Below, piece after piece: positions 32,263-43,802 of a DNA stretch of 64,000 bases. The number at the start of each line of letters is the position of its first letter. Position 1 is the stretch's first letter. Position numbers and translations under genes: made by a program. Where the stretch lies: the NCBI GenBank assembly GCA_020746995.1, contig JAGPXD010000005.1, forward strand, positions 3,782,001 through 3,846,000. Direction: 5' to 3'. This DNA is from Plectosphaerella cucumerina. Lineage: Eukaryota; Ascomycota; Sordariomycetes; Glomerellales; Plectosphaerellaceae. The notes beneath the pieces are model-generated. The model searched no databases. It was not told the origin of the DNA and saw nothing but the letters and a program-made list of their open reading frames with translations.

Positions 32263-34774
32263 ATGGCTTCAATCGAGGATGGTATCCTCGTCTGTTTGCA
32301 GGGCTATGAGGCCTTGGCAGATGCCTTCAATCAGCCTGCTGCCAACGGACTCGCCACTACGTCTAGGGATCCCTCCAGGAGGCACCCCACACAGCTCCAA
32401 GTCGAAGGGGAGTTGGCCAGGTTCAATGTCTGGCGCACTACCGTCGAACAGCCATCGTTTACGGATCGATTTCGCGTCGCCACTCGTAGTCGAAACAAAG
32501 TAGTCAATCTCCTGGATCATCTCGGGAAGTCTCTTATCCAGGGTGAGCCATGTGTATTTGGCCCTACGACAGATCGCTGACTTCTGATAGCAAGAGAAAT
32601 CATCCTCGACGAGACAAGAGCATGGGAGAAACAGCCGCCAGACCCCGGTTTCGATCGATCCAGTCGCGAGACGCGCCTCTCACGAGTCTTTTCAGACATT
32701 GTCGAAACGACCACCAGCCTGCTAGGCCTAGCTGTCCAATGGCCCTCCCACAACCCTATGTCGAAGGCCAAGCCCGGAAGTCTCCCTATCCGCAAGCGCA
32801 ATATACCGCCCTCACGGCTGAGAATACCAAAGACTGATGACGGCGCTGATAAAGGAATGGTCACAACGAAAGTATCGCGGAAAACTGCCGATACAGCGCG
32901 AGGCGGGAGTTCAGTGGAGCTCGATGACGGCGCATTATTCTGTGAGATCTGGAGACAAAATGGCCAGGCTAACCTGGATGTAGAGGATCCTTGGTTCAAG
33001 ACGCTTGCTACCGCATCTCCAGCACGATCCAGGGACTTTGAATCGTTGCTGCGGAGCAAAGACTACATGAAGTCATTTACTGCATTCCTACAAGCTGGGT
33101 TGCATGGAATGTTTGTAGGCTTTACGGCTAGCTTGCTGCCGGACTTGACCGAATCGGGCACCAGAGAGGTATGTCGCCTGTCCCGTGTAGTACGTTCTGA
33201 CGGTTGAGCAGGAGTGCCTTTCCTATTTCTCGGACACGTTGCAGCTATGGAGGGGTATGTTCAGTGATGACGTGGTAAAGTTGCAGCGCGTGAGTAGGTC
33301 CGACGTGAAGGTCCTCCAGGGCAAAGCTCCGGGATCGTCATATGAGGACAAGCGTGTCCTGGTGGAGCTGCGGGACCGGAAGCGTTTCTTGGAGTCGTTC
33401 AACCATGAAGAACAAGAGCAGATTTTGGAACAAATCTGTTCTAGGACCACTGACCGCAGGATTACGTCTATTGCCACCTTTATCGAAGATTTCAAGGTCT
33501 TACGACTTGCTGGCAAGCTGCTCAGAGGGCTCCTCCCGGGGTGTACCGAGATCAGCCCTTCGATTCGCGAAGCAGCTCAGACTGGACAGAACGGCGAAAA
33601 ATGTGTCGTTCAACTCACAGAGGCCAGCTACACGCTGATTCGTTGCGATGACGCTGTTCGAGCTGAGCTCGGCAGACGGCAGATCTGGCTTGCAGCACTG
33701 CGACTTGTTTGCGGCAAACGAGAGGCCGACGCGGGATCAACCGAGAGCCCCTCGGAGACGCTGCATGGGCTTGCCATGCTGGCGGAGGCCTTGGGCATTC
33801 TTTCTTCGAGGGAATCGCGACGCATACAAACCTCCTTCTCCTCCCTTTTGCCCAAGCACCGCAGTGCAGAGGAGGCACTGAGGCCGGAAGACGCAATACG
33901 GCAGTCCATATGCAGACATCCGACCGGCCAACACCACGAGACATTGTTTCTCGCCCATTTACACAGCCCTCAGCATTACGGCTGCTGTGATGTTGCCGAG
34001 TATCTCGCATACCGCACGCTTTACCTTGCCTTCTTTGGCCGACAAATGCCGTTCAACATCAGCGTCATCCCGGCATTCCCCGTCCTCTACTCCTTGTACG
34101 AAATAAGTGGCACCCCCAGAGAGAGAGATGCCTTGACGCCGGAAACCGCTATGGCCGATCATGGACTCCTCAGTGATGGTGAACTCGGCACGTCGGAGGT
34201 CAGGCTTGAATGGCGAAAGCTGCGCAAGGCCCTGAGTGAAGAGAGCCCTGCCCGGACAAACGCAGTCCACATCGTCGAGAGAGAGGCTGCTGGCGTCGAA
34301 AGGTGGACTTCCAGCACATATATGTCCGAAGTCGCAGACCATACATCTGTTGCGGCCCCCTCGCATCGTCATGAGAGCGTCGCGGCAACCACTCAGGCGC
34401 ATGCCAACAACAACGCACCCTCTAGCCAAACCAAGCCCACCGATGCGATGACTGGGGCTTGGCGACATGTGGACGGTCGACCGCAGTACCTTCGACTGGA
34501 GCCGGCTCAGGTGCTCGAATCCGCGGTTCTACCGAGGGGCAGGCCTATCCAGGTCACATTCAAGCGACACCTACAACCGGAGTCGAGGACTGCTCAAGTG
34601 GTCCAGATTGACCCGTCCGACCCGACCACGCTTCAAAAACTGGCTGATGGTTACGATGAGCGGGGGTATTACTTATTTGACGAGAACAGAGTCAGTATTC
34701 CGCCCGAAAGAGTCACGGACCTACTCATCGGAACCAACCGGACGATATTCTTCATTCCCAAGCCCCTTCCTTAG
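32263..34774 (+). CDS. DUF3723 protein with fungal STAND-type N-terminal domain
   Basis: Three exons: 32263-32542, 32591-33168, 33212-34774; introns of 48 and 43 bp (donors GTGAGC and GTATGT). Phases fit and give 806 aa. The N-terminal ~95 residues (MASIEDGILVCLQGYEALAD ... ELARFNVWRTTV ... KVVNLLDHLGKSL) resemble the small helical domain found at the start of many fungal NLR-like and ankyrin proteins. From about residue 340 the protein matches DUF3723: RFLESFNHEEQEQI, ITSIATFIEDFKVLRLAGKL followed by LRGLLPG (about 370-396), CVVQLTEASYTLI, LGRRQIWLAALR, and AEALGI in place of the LGF motif. DUF3723 is of unknown biochemical function and is recurrent among Starship accessory genes. The C-terminal ~200 residues are low-complexity then unassigned. 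Pairing of this N-terminal domain with DUF3723 is notable. Confidence 0.75.
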
Positions 34775-35408
34775 GCCAGTTCCATCAGGCGCCGCGATTC
34801 ATTCGGGGAGAGCTGCCTGGAACTATCTCAAACCAAACGGTAACAGCCTCACTGAAGCAGAATGTATATCCAGTGGGACCTTCCAAGGACACGAACGATA
34901 AAGACGAGATGATAATGTACCAAGCCAGAAGAAGCCTCAAGAAGAAAAAGACAAATCCATGATATAAACTCCTTCGATTCGCCTTTAGCTCAGTCGTCCT
35001 TGCGCATTGCTCCTGCCTTTGTAAGGTACCGTACCTGTGGGGCAACTGGCGGCTTGATGCTGCTCTGATCTCCCTGGTGCCATAACAGTATCCTGGTCTG
35101 TGGCTCAGTCCGGATGCTGCTGTAGTTCATGATGACAAGCCGAGCAAGTTCCTAAAATCGTCCATATGGTCGTCAATTCTGGATCGAGTCTGAAAGCGCT
35201 CGCTGTCACTACAGAACCGTGCTCCACAGTAGGCTATCTGCACAAGCCTTTCTGGATGACTTGGTTCTACGCATACTGTGTGACATGCAACCGGAGCAAC
35301 GCGGACACATGCTGCGTATAAGGCGGTGCATTACTGGAACCCCCTCCCTCTGACCAAATTGCAACATACTGTTCTCACCTTCTTTGACTCGACATCCCAG
35401 TCATTGTC
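34775..35408. other. Intergenic, no supported gene
   Basis: Contains the presumed 3' UTR of the DUF3723 gene and the upstream region of the next gene. Nothing else recognised. Confidence 0.45.
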
Positions 35409-35483
35409 TTGTTTAAAACTCTACCTTCTGCTCGTCTCGGATCCTCTCGGAGCAAGACACGACCCGAACTGACACGACCGGTT

Positions 35484-36023
35484 ATGGACAAACTCAGCGT
35501 CACTATTCCGAACGAGACTCCGCCACCGTCCTCTGGCCAGCAACTCCTTTCTCTCAAATCACCGGAATCGGGAGGGTTATTCAACCATTTCGAGCGCAGA
35601 ACCAAGAGAAATTTCGAACGAAACGGCAGCATTAGCACCTTGGAGCTGAGCATCCAGAATGTATCGGGGTCTGCGTGGGCATCCATCAGCGTGGACAACA
35701 GAGTCTTGCTGTCCGTCTTGCTCTTCCCTTCTACTACATGCGGTGATCCAGACATGAAGATCGGCAGTCTGGGTCTGCCTGGAGACCGCTGGCTGAGAAG
35801 TCTTTTCAGAAGCATGGGATTGGCATCCGAGGAGAGTCTTCATTACCGCGACGCGGCAACCGAGGTCATAGAGGTGCCTTTTCATCACGGAGTGGTCATC
35901 TTTCAACTGCTGGTACGGCGAGTGTCTCACGGAACACCACAAACGCCCCAGAGATCGCCCCTCTGTTCATACATAATCCTCCTACGGCAGGATGACCATA
36001 TTATTGCTGCACAGATCATCTAA
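35484..36023 (+). CDS. Hypothetical protein
   Basis: A single open frame of 179 codons from ATG 35484 (MDKLSVTIPNETPPPSSG); the frame opens earlier, with a possible non-ATG or spliced start near 35409. Composition is protein-like, with segments such as KIGSLGLPGDRWLRSLFRSM and HHGVVIFQLLVRRV, but no domain or targeting signal is recognised. It sits between the DUF3723 gene and the convergent end of the patatin-like gene. Confidence 0.45.
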   Translation: MDKLSVTIPNETPPPSSGQQLLSLKSPESGGLFNHFERRTKRNFERNGSISTLELSIQNVSGSAWASISVDNRVLLSVLLFPSTTCGDPDMKIGSLGLPGDRWLRSLFRSMGLASEESLHYRDAATEVIEVPFHHGVVIFQLLVRRVSHGTPQTPQRSPLCSYIILLRQDDHIIAAQII

Positions 36024-36076
36024 TAGCAAACTGTCGTCCTTACAAACAGCCTCATGTTGGGCAGGTGATCATGGTC

Positions 36077-39000
36077 TCAGTACCTCCTCCGTCGTTTGCC
36101 TTCTCTGATACTTTGCGGTTGCATTCGCTTCCCCTGGCTGACTTCCCTGGGGCCCACTGGCAGATGGTCTGCCCTTCCAAAAGGCTTGCACCACCCCTGA
36201 GCCGTCATCAGCCAGTTCAACGTGAACGGCGAGCTGCTTATGTCGCAGGATTGTCTGCTTTGGTCGCTGAGAGCCACGGAGAAACGTGCCTCCAGGCCTG
36301 AGACGCAGACCTCGACAGGAAGCCGCAGCGGGTGCGTCTCCAGCTCCCATTCGGCGCTGCCTGTCAGAGGAACAGAAATGTCAAGCACGTGAAAGACGAA
36401 ACCCTCTCTCTCCAACCGCGAGACGAGGTGTGCCAAGTCCGGCCCTGGTGGCAAATCGCATAGAATGCTCCCCTGACAGCTTACCCCACGTCGCGAGCGA
36501 ATCGGCCGCGAGGTGAGCTCAAAGAAGAACAACTTAGCTAGGAATGTCTCCACTAGGCTGCCCATGACTCCGGACGAAGCTGCCTGCTGGCGAACCGCCG
36601 TCCTCAGCCAGCCCATAGCCGAGACGTCGTCTAGAGCGGGAAGACAGGGTAGTTCGACATCCAGCCTGACGCCACTGACATCGCCCAAGCGCTCGTTCCA
36701 TGCAGTGATTGTCTCGTGCCACTTGTGTGCATTCCAGACGGGGTTTTCGGGAAGGCAAGTGAGCAGCCGTGTCAGGAAGCGGCCAGACCGTTTGATCGCT
36801 GCCAGCGTGGATGACTGGGCCGGTGGCCGGTCGCTCTCACCCAGCCGTCCAGTGCCTATAGACAGCACTATGTCCGGATGCGTAGCATGAGGCCACAGGG
36901 CAGCGGCTTCTTGGCGACCAACATCCACTGGGTTCATCCTCCAGAGCCCGCCGTCCATGAAGTCCCCGACGCCGTCGATCAAGCACGGGGCGAAGTACCT
37001 GTCAAAGTTAGACTTGGGGAGGGAACGCCGTGGCGTGATCTGGGTCGGATACGAACCACGGTGCTGCCGACGTTGCCCTGGCACTGGGGTGGTCAGTATA
37101 ATTCATGGTCAAGCCCACGACAACTCACGCTTCCCACACTTTGGGGCTTCTGCTTGATCCTTCCGGGAGCGCATGGCGGTATCCTTGCCGACGCGAGTCG
37201 CATACGACGCCACTATAGTTGGATAGAATGTACTCTGGATGTGGAGAGAATGTCTCTGTGACGGTTACGGCAACCTTTGCTCCGCGTCGTGATGCCGCGG
37301 AATAGTTATTCAGTCGACACTCACGGCCGAACTCTTCCTGCAGGGCCTTCTCTATATTACCGGACGGGTAGAGACAGTCGGCGACGAGACCGCATGCTAT
37401 TGTGGCAATACTTGCAAGCAGAGCTTTGCCGTCTTGAATCCTACCCTTGACGAGTTCTTCCGTCAATGCCGCCAAAGTCCGTACCAAAGGTGACTGCAGA
37501 GCTCTCGCGGACGACCTGGCAGCATCCATTGCTAGGGAAATAAGCGCTGACAGGGACGAAGACTCTAGGACTTTGAACCGGCTCTTGAAGGCAGTGGTGG
37601 CGCAGGCCATGAACACGCACACGCACTCCTGGATTGTTCTTCCCTTCAAAACCGCATCCAGGATGATCAGGCCTCCTGTAGCTGTTAGTCATCCAGCCCG
37701 TCCAGTGTCTGGACCACGTACCTGCGCTCGTGCCGATACTATAGTCGAAATGGTTCTGGACGGGGTACCCTGGCAAATAGGGTCGCAACCTTTCTTCTAA
37801 GATCAAAAGATACTCCAGCAGTATTATGCCTCGGATGCCGCCGCCGTCGAGTGACAAGATGCGGGGGCCTCTTGTTGGGGGCCTCACATCGAAAGCGCGC
37901 CGGCAATGTGCGCCACAGAGCAGGCACGAGTCGAGAACAAACCGGTGCTGACCTAGAGAGCGACCGTATCGCCGTAGGTCAACGTCGCAATAGCCATGCC
38001 CACAGGAAACAAAGTGCTCCGGCCGCCTGAGCAAACATGCGATGCAGACGTCTTCAGGCATATACTCTTCCCAAATTCGTTTCAACGACATCAACAGCCG
38101 CTTGTGCCGGCTCTTCAGAGCCCCGATGCGCTTTGGACGCCGTAGGCGTTGAACAAAGGGATCGAGGAGGGGCGTTGCTCCGTGGTGTAGCCCGGAGATC
38201 TCTACCGCTCTGACCCACACTGGTTTGTACAGAGTATGGAACACATCCATGATGGAGAAGTCTGCAACATTAGCTTGTACGCCCAAGCAAGGGCCAGAGG
38301 GGCTCACCCGGCATTTCCGGCGGGAAGCCATCTAGAAGGATGCAGGACGCGACCATTGGAAGCACAACAGATCGTAGATTACGCGATCCTGTATTGGCGC
38401 GAAGAAAGCGCGAAAGACAGTAGGCTGCATTCTCCGGTATGGGATTCGTTGACCTTGCAGCCTGGACGCAGTCAAACGACAACCCCCGAATCAGATTTTC
38501 AAAGGCGCCCTCAAGCAGAGCACAGAGTTGAGCATTCGAGTATCTGACTCTGTTCATGGCGTCCGCAGTCGCCTGCGACTTGGTAATGATCTCGGCACTC
38601 AGCGTGTGTCCGTCCTCGGCAGAGTCAGGCCCGAAAGGTAAGAAAGATATGTCAGAGAATGCCGAGAAGACCGAGGCAGCGGTCCTCCGTCCCAACAGCC
38701 TCGTAAACCTCTCTTCAGATCCCAAGAGCGAGTCGCCTTCGAGCAATAGTATTAATTGCGGCCGTGCGGCGTGGGTACATCCCCCAGCAGCACAAATCCA
38801 CCGGGAGATAAAGCTGGCCGCGCACTCCAGCTCGACGATGCTGGAGACAATGAAGGCAACCACATCCACGAAAGGGGCCAGCAACCTGGTGTAGAGGCTC
38901 GGCAGAGACATGGCTGGGTCATTCGGGGGGAACTTCGCCACAGTTTCATTTGTCGACCGACCTTGGACAGGTTCAAGGGAGATGGGTCCGTCCGCAATCA

Positions 39001-39241
39001 AAAGGGGAGATTTGGTTTGTTTGTTGAGTCGCAGGTTGATGCTGTCAGCCTTTCCGATGGGTTCGATCGACTTTGCGACGTGTCTGGCTGCTCTAAGCCT
39101 GGAATCGCCTCCTAGAATCAAGCAACTGACAAGCTGGCGTGGCTCGTCGTCCAGGAGATATTCAAGTCGCAACGTTCGAGCCAGTGACAAACCGTCATCC
39201 CTCTACTCTAAAGAGATCCAGTGCGCATCGGAGACCGCCAT
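36077..39241 (-). CDS. Patatin-like phospholipase (PLP), with an early in-frame stop
   Basis: Five exons: 39241-38308, 38261-37722, 37675-37129, 37083-37057 (27 bp micro-exon), 36998-36077; introns of 46, 46, 45 and 58 bp. Phases fit and total 990 codons. The patatin core is complete: oxyanion loop LSLDGGGIRG (about 447-456), nucleophile serine in GTSAG (about 487-491), and catalytic Asp in DGG (about 698-700) after SAAPWYF. N-terminal to it is a Cys/His-rich RING-like stretch (CIAC ... CGHGYCD ... CLLCG, about 382-427) seen in fungal patatin proteins. Such enzymes hydrolyse acyl esters of phospholipids. A TAG at 39205-39203 interrupts codon 13 after the likely ATG 39241 (MAVSDAHWISLE), so the N-terminus is probably mutated; the next in-frame ATG lies near 38920. 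PLPs are frequent Starship cargo. Confidence 0.85.
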
Positions 39242-39651
39242 GGGTGGATTTAGCGTGCACCGATTGAGACGCTGCCGAGTGCACGAGGTGAGCATCACCT
39301 TTATAGCCAGCATGCGGTTCTGCGCCATTTCTATAATTAGGGTCTGCGCCTCAGTCTTACGATGCTGGAGCAATCTATTCTTAGTTATCTATTTTGGCTA
39401 GGTGGGGCGCGGATGAGGAAGGTACCGGAGGAGAACACCAGCGGAGGATAGACGTGTTCCGATGCCTTAAAAGTAGGGCCTTCTCGGTACTGGACACAAT
39501 GCGACCAGCAACTTTTCAAAGCACGCAAGAGCCACCAAGCACCAGTGAGCCTCCGTTTTCGAAGCTCCATTTCTGTGATAAAGAGAACTGCCATGATTTG
39601 GCACAGTGTCCGGAGAGAATCTCCGCAGCATCGTCCAGGTTGCCGAGACAC

Positions 39652-40402
39652 CTATTCCTTCAGACGCGCCTTGAACGAAATCCAGAGCGAGCCGATGCAG
39701 AGGGTGGCTGCTGCTATAGACAGCACAAGCATGGCGAAAGCATGCTCAAGGGCCGCACCTCGCTCGACACCGAGCTGCAAACGCGCAGCAACTGCCGAAA
39801 ACAGCTCATGGGAGACGTTCGCGTAAACCACAACCACAGCTGACACAATGGAGAGTACGAGGTCGCTGATGACCATAGGCACAACCACCCATTCCAAGCC
39901 AAAACCTCGCCCGACGTCCAGAAGAAGCGATATACACGCAACTGCAATGCTGCCTACTAACAGTGAAGATATCGGCCCGATGTCGAGACATGCCGCCTCG
40001 TCCTGTATCTGTGCGCATCCATGCCGTGTGCCAAGAGTAAAGTTGCCAAAGAGCTCTAGGGTAATGACTTCTTTTGCTTTTTCGAGAGCACTTGTGAAAG
40101 CAGCGGCCGCCTTGTCTGCTGCCGACTCGATCTCGGCCGGTAGGGTTATCTGGGGCAACTCTTGCGTGATTCGAGAGAGAATGGGATCGAGAAGGGACGG
40201 TTGTCGAGTGGTGACGGATTTCATCTGGCTATTGTAAGTTGGGCGGCCTTTTACAGCGGGAGGTTGACCTTACGTAAAGACTGACTACTCCGGTCTTCTG
40301 GTTGTCGTCCTTGAAAGTTAAGGCGACTGCCAGGCCGAGGGTTACAATGATTGCGATAGCATGGAGCATGCGAATCATGAAGGGGATCCAACTAGTCTTC
40401 AT
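39652..40402 (-). CDS. Hypothetical membrane protein, four predicted TM helices
   Basis: Two exons, 40402-40274 and 40224-39652, with a 49 bp intron (40225-40273, donor GTAAGG, acceptor CCAG); 233 aa. Predicted membrane segments are MLHAIAIIVTLGLAVAL (residues ~10-30), SSLLVGSIAVACISLLL, VVPMVISDLVLSIVSAVVVV, and FAMLVLSIAAATLCIGSL near the C-terminus. A ~60-residue loop with two cysteines (GCAQIQDEAAC) lies between TM1 and TM2, a topology seen in many small fungal plasma-membrane proteins. No family name can be given. It is divergent from the MFS gene with about 350 bp between starts. Confidence 0.75.
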
Positions 40403-40751
40403 CTTGGGGGGCTGTGGCAGCGAGACGTCGTTTCGTAATCTTGACCAGTTGGACTACATATTTCACCGCTAGATACAGAACTTGGAAGCGTACATACATA
40501 CAGTACCGACCGACACTGACATCGGACGGGAAAGGCTCGAAAGAGCTGCAAGCAGACGGTCATCCATTGCGTGAGAAGCGTCAGCACTCGTTCCAAGGCT
40601 GCTGACATTCAAACACGGCTGTGTGACATCGGGCACCGCCAAATTATTCAACCTGTCGTTGAACAAAGTACCCTACAGGTGGAGGGCACATAAGAGCGAG
40701 GAGATACAGCCCTGTACACGACTTCCATCTACACCCCACCCAGAAGGTACT

Positions 40752-42179
40752 ATGGACTTCAACATGGACAACGCAAGAGCACTACCACCTCTGCGCAGAA
40801 TCAAGACGACTGAGGCCATGCACGACGCCTCTATGCACGCATCTACCACTATCTCCACCCCTCTGTCCTACAACACCTGGCTCGGCTCGAGCCTGACTTG
40901 GAGCCCCGTCAAGGTCGATACATACCCAGAAGGCGGATGGCGTGCCTGGTCGATTGTTCTTGGCGCATGGCTGGCTCTCTTCTCTTCCCTTGGCCTCCTG
41001 AGCAGCATCGCCACTTTCCACACCTACCTCCACTCTCACCAGCTGGCAAAATACAGCAATGGCGAGATCGGCTGGATATTCTCCGTGTACACATTTGTCT
41101 GCTTCGGCGGCGGCGTGTTCATCGGGCCGATATTCGACAAGTACGGCCCCAGAGTGCTGATCCTGGTAGGGACAGTATGCCTGGTCACCAGCTTGATGCT
41201 TCTCAGCTTCTGTCATGGTCCGCCTCCCGTCTCCATGTGGCTTTCTTTTGGCTGACTGACCACCTCATCAGAGTATCCGCAGTTTCTTCTCACCTTTGGC
41301 ATCCTGGGGGGCGTCGGCACCTCCCTGCTTTTCACTCCGTCCATCGCCGTGGTAGGCCACTGGTTCTCGCTCCGTCGCGGGCTTGCAACGGGCATCGCAA
41401 CGACCGGGGGCTCCATGGGCGGCATCGCCTTTCCACTTCTGATGAATTCGCTCTTCGACCGTGTCGGCTGGAGCCGAACCATCTCCGTCATAGCCATGAT
41501 ATGCCTCGTTCTCTGCGGCTTCTCCACCCTTCTTCTTCGCTCTCGTCTCCCGCCGGCTACCAATGCAAAGCCCCGCCCCGACATCCGAATCCTCCGAGAG
41601 CCTGCCTTCGCCCTTACGACGCTGGGAATCTTCCTCCTAGAGCTTTCCATGTTCATCCCATTGACATACATTTCGAGCTACATGGTCAGCGAGGGTTTCG
41701 ACACCAGCTTCAGCTACCACATCCTCCCGATACTCAATGCGGGCAGCGTGCTTGGACGCCTCCTTGCCGGACCTTGGGCCGACCGCTTCGGTCCGTTTAA
41801 TGTCAACATCCTCGCCGTACTTCTGAGCATAGTTGCATGCCTTGGCGTTTGGCTGCCGTTCGGATCGACGCCGCAGGGCATTGTGGTCTTTGCTGTGATT
41901 TTTGGCTTCGCGAGTGGCAGTAACATCAGTGTCGGCCCCGTCTGCATCGGGCGGCTGTGCAGGACGGAAGTGTACGGAAAGTACTATGCGACGGCTTATA
42001 CGTCAGTGTCGTTTGCCTGCTTGGTTGGCATTCCGGCGGCGGGACATATTGTGGCACACAACCAGGGTGGGTATTGGGGTCTGATCGTGTTCACCGGCGT
42101 TGTGTATGTCGGGTCCCTAGCTGCGCTATGGGCTGCGAAGGTACTACGTGTTGGATGGGGACTCTTCGAAAGGTTTTAG
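40752..42179 (+). CDS. MFS transporter, monocarboxylate-porter type
   Basis: Two exons, 40752-41217 and 41272-42179, with a 54 bp intron (donor GTCCGC, atypical; acceptor ATCAG); 457 aa, typical for this family. About 12 membrane segments are visible. Motif-A-like FDKYGPRVLILVG follows TM2 and a matching half-motif WADRFGPFNVNIL follows TM8. The N-terminal cytoplasmic ~65 residues precede YPEGGWRAWSIVLGAWLAL, the usual opening of fungal MCT-like transporters. It probably moves a small organic acid or secondary metabolite across the plasma membrane; the substrate is unknown. Confidence 0.88.
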
Positions 42180-42497
42180 TACAGCACGGAGAAGGCATAT
42201 TTGCGTAGCAGGGATGCTGAATGCAGGACCGCGGCAACCAGAGTCTCGGGATGTTGCTCGTGCAGCACCAGATGCGCAAACATCCACTCAGACAGGTTCA
42301 ATTACTTCCAGCCGCCGTGCTTTTTGCTATCCTGCCTCTGTGACATCAAAAAATCGTCACTGTGCGTTCGGAAGACCTCGGCCCTTTTCATGCTCTCAGG
42401 CTTCCCTCTGGACACCACAGCGCCCCAACCACATGCCCCATTCACTCAACTCGTGGCAGTAAGCGGTCTCAGAGGCGAGTATGATTGTACCTTCTAT
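42180..42497. other. Convergent intergenic region
   Basis: Between the 3' ends of the MFS gene (+) and the LOG-like gene (-). No feature recognised. Confidence 0.5.
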
Positions 42498-43227
42498 TCA
42501 CATCTTGCTCCACTCAATTCTCAGTACGGAATCCGGCACCTTGTAACGCAGCAACGCCTCCACCGCAGCTTCGGCGGTAGAGACGCTGCACAGGATCCTG
42601 GTATTGCTGCCATGGATGAAGCCTTCCGCGTTCGCTCGGCATACGAAGTCGAGGATTCCATCGAAGAACCCGTTAATGTTGAGGAGACAGACGCCCCGAT
42701 CGTGAATCCCCAGCTGAGCCCACGTCACTGTCTCCAGGACCTCCTCCACGGTGCCGAACCCTCCAGATAGTGCGATGAAACCCGATCCAGGTCCGCCCGA
42801 GAACACCTCTTCGGCCATCATGCGTTTCCGCGTATGCATGTCCTTGACGACGGTGGTGCGGCCGTAAATAGTCGGGTCGGGGATGTCCATGCCCCCTTGC
42901 TTGACGCTCGGAGACTTGTCGTCGCATTCAAACTTGAGCAGAGCCTCCGGAATAATCCCATGCGCTGCATCGGGCCCCGACAGCGCCACGAGTGTCTTGG
43001 CAGTCTCGCCCATGAGGCCGACTGTTCCGCCACCGTACACTGGCAATGTGTCAGATAGCAAGCGGCGGGTGTGGGGATGCCTTACCTAGCTGGATGTTGC
43101 TCTCGGCCATGATCTCTGCCAGACGACGTGCAGCGTCAATGTGAGCAGGGCTAAAGCCTCGGGATGAGCCACAGTAAACGCAAATTGTCGTCTTGCGGGT
43201 ATGCTTCTCGCCAGAGTCGGACGCCAT
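42498..43227 (-). CDS. LOG-family protein (cytokinin-activating/lysine decarboxylase-like)
   Basis: Two exons, 43227-43086 and 43039-42498, with a 46 bp intron (43040-43085, donor GTAAGG, acceptor GCCAG); 227 aa, normal for the family. It starts MASDSGEKHTRKTTICVYCG with the nucleotide-binding CVYCGSSRG, then VYGGGTVGLMG, the catalytic region RKRMMAEEV, and a motif SGGFGTVEEV corresponding to the family's PGGxGTxxE. Here Ser replaces the conserved Pro; the Gly, Thr and Glu are kept. LOG enzymes release free cytokinin bases from nucleotide monophosphates; many fungal members are broader phosphoribohydrolases. It is divergent from the reductase at 43803 (575 bp gap). A role in hormone production is inference. 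Confidence 0.85.
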
Positions 43228-43802
43228 GATGGAGGGCGGACACTCTTGGAAGACAGCACGTTGCCGCCAGTCGACACTCGCACTGCCAGGAGACGTACTG
43301 AGCAGTGTGTCCTACTACACAGGCCAGATCGAAGGCGAGTTCGGTTCCATCACTTTTCGACTCATTTTTTCAGACAAAGAACTGCAGTTGAAGGCACACC
43401 AGTGGCTGACGTGCGGCACAATGTCATCATACAGACAAAGTTGGCCCTGACCGCCTTGGATTTCTCTTCCTTGGTAAGCGAATGTTTGTATGTAGCCTGT
43501 AGGCACCATGCTGACGAGCTTCTCAGTCGACTTCGTCACCCAGCATGTTGGATAGAGTCAGCAGGGTACTGTACGGGAAGCACTTTGTTCACATCGAAGC
43601 TGCGTGCCGTATGCTGACCCGCACAATGTCATCACCTGCAGGTCTTTGTCTCGAAACTCTACTGTGGGAGTGGGTGAGTTGTACGCCGGGTCCACCGTGG
43701 TGCTGATCGTGTACGATCTGCAGTGAGAATATAGCTGCAGTCCCTGCTTCTTGGCCCCAAAGCAATGCCAGGTCTAGGCTACGATCGTGCCACACATGCC
43801 CA
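43228..43802. other. Divergent promoter region between LOG-like and reductase genes
   Basis: No gene supported; presumed bidirectional control region. Confidence 0.45.
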
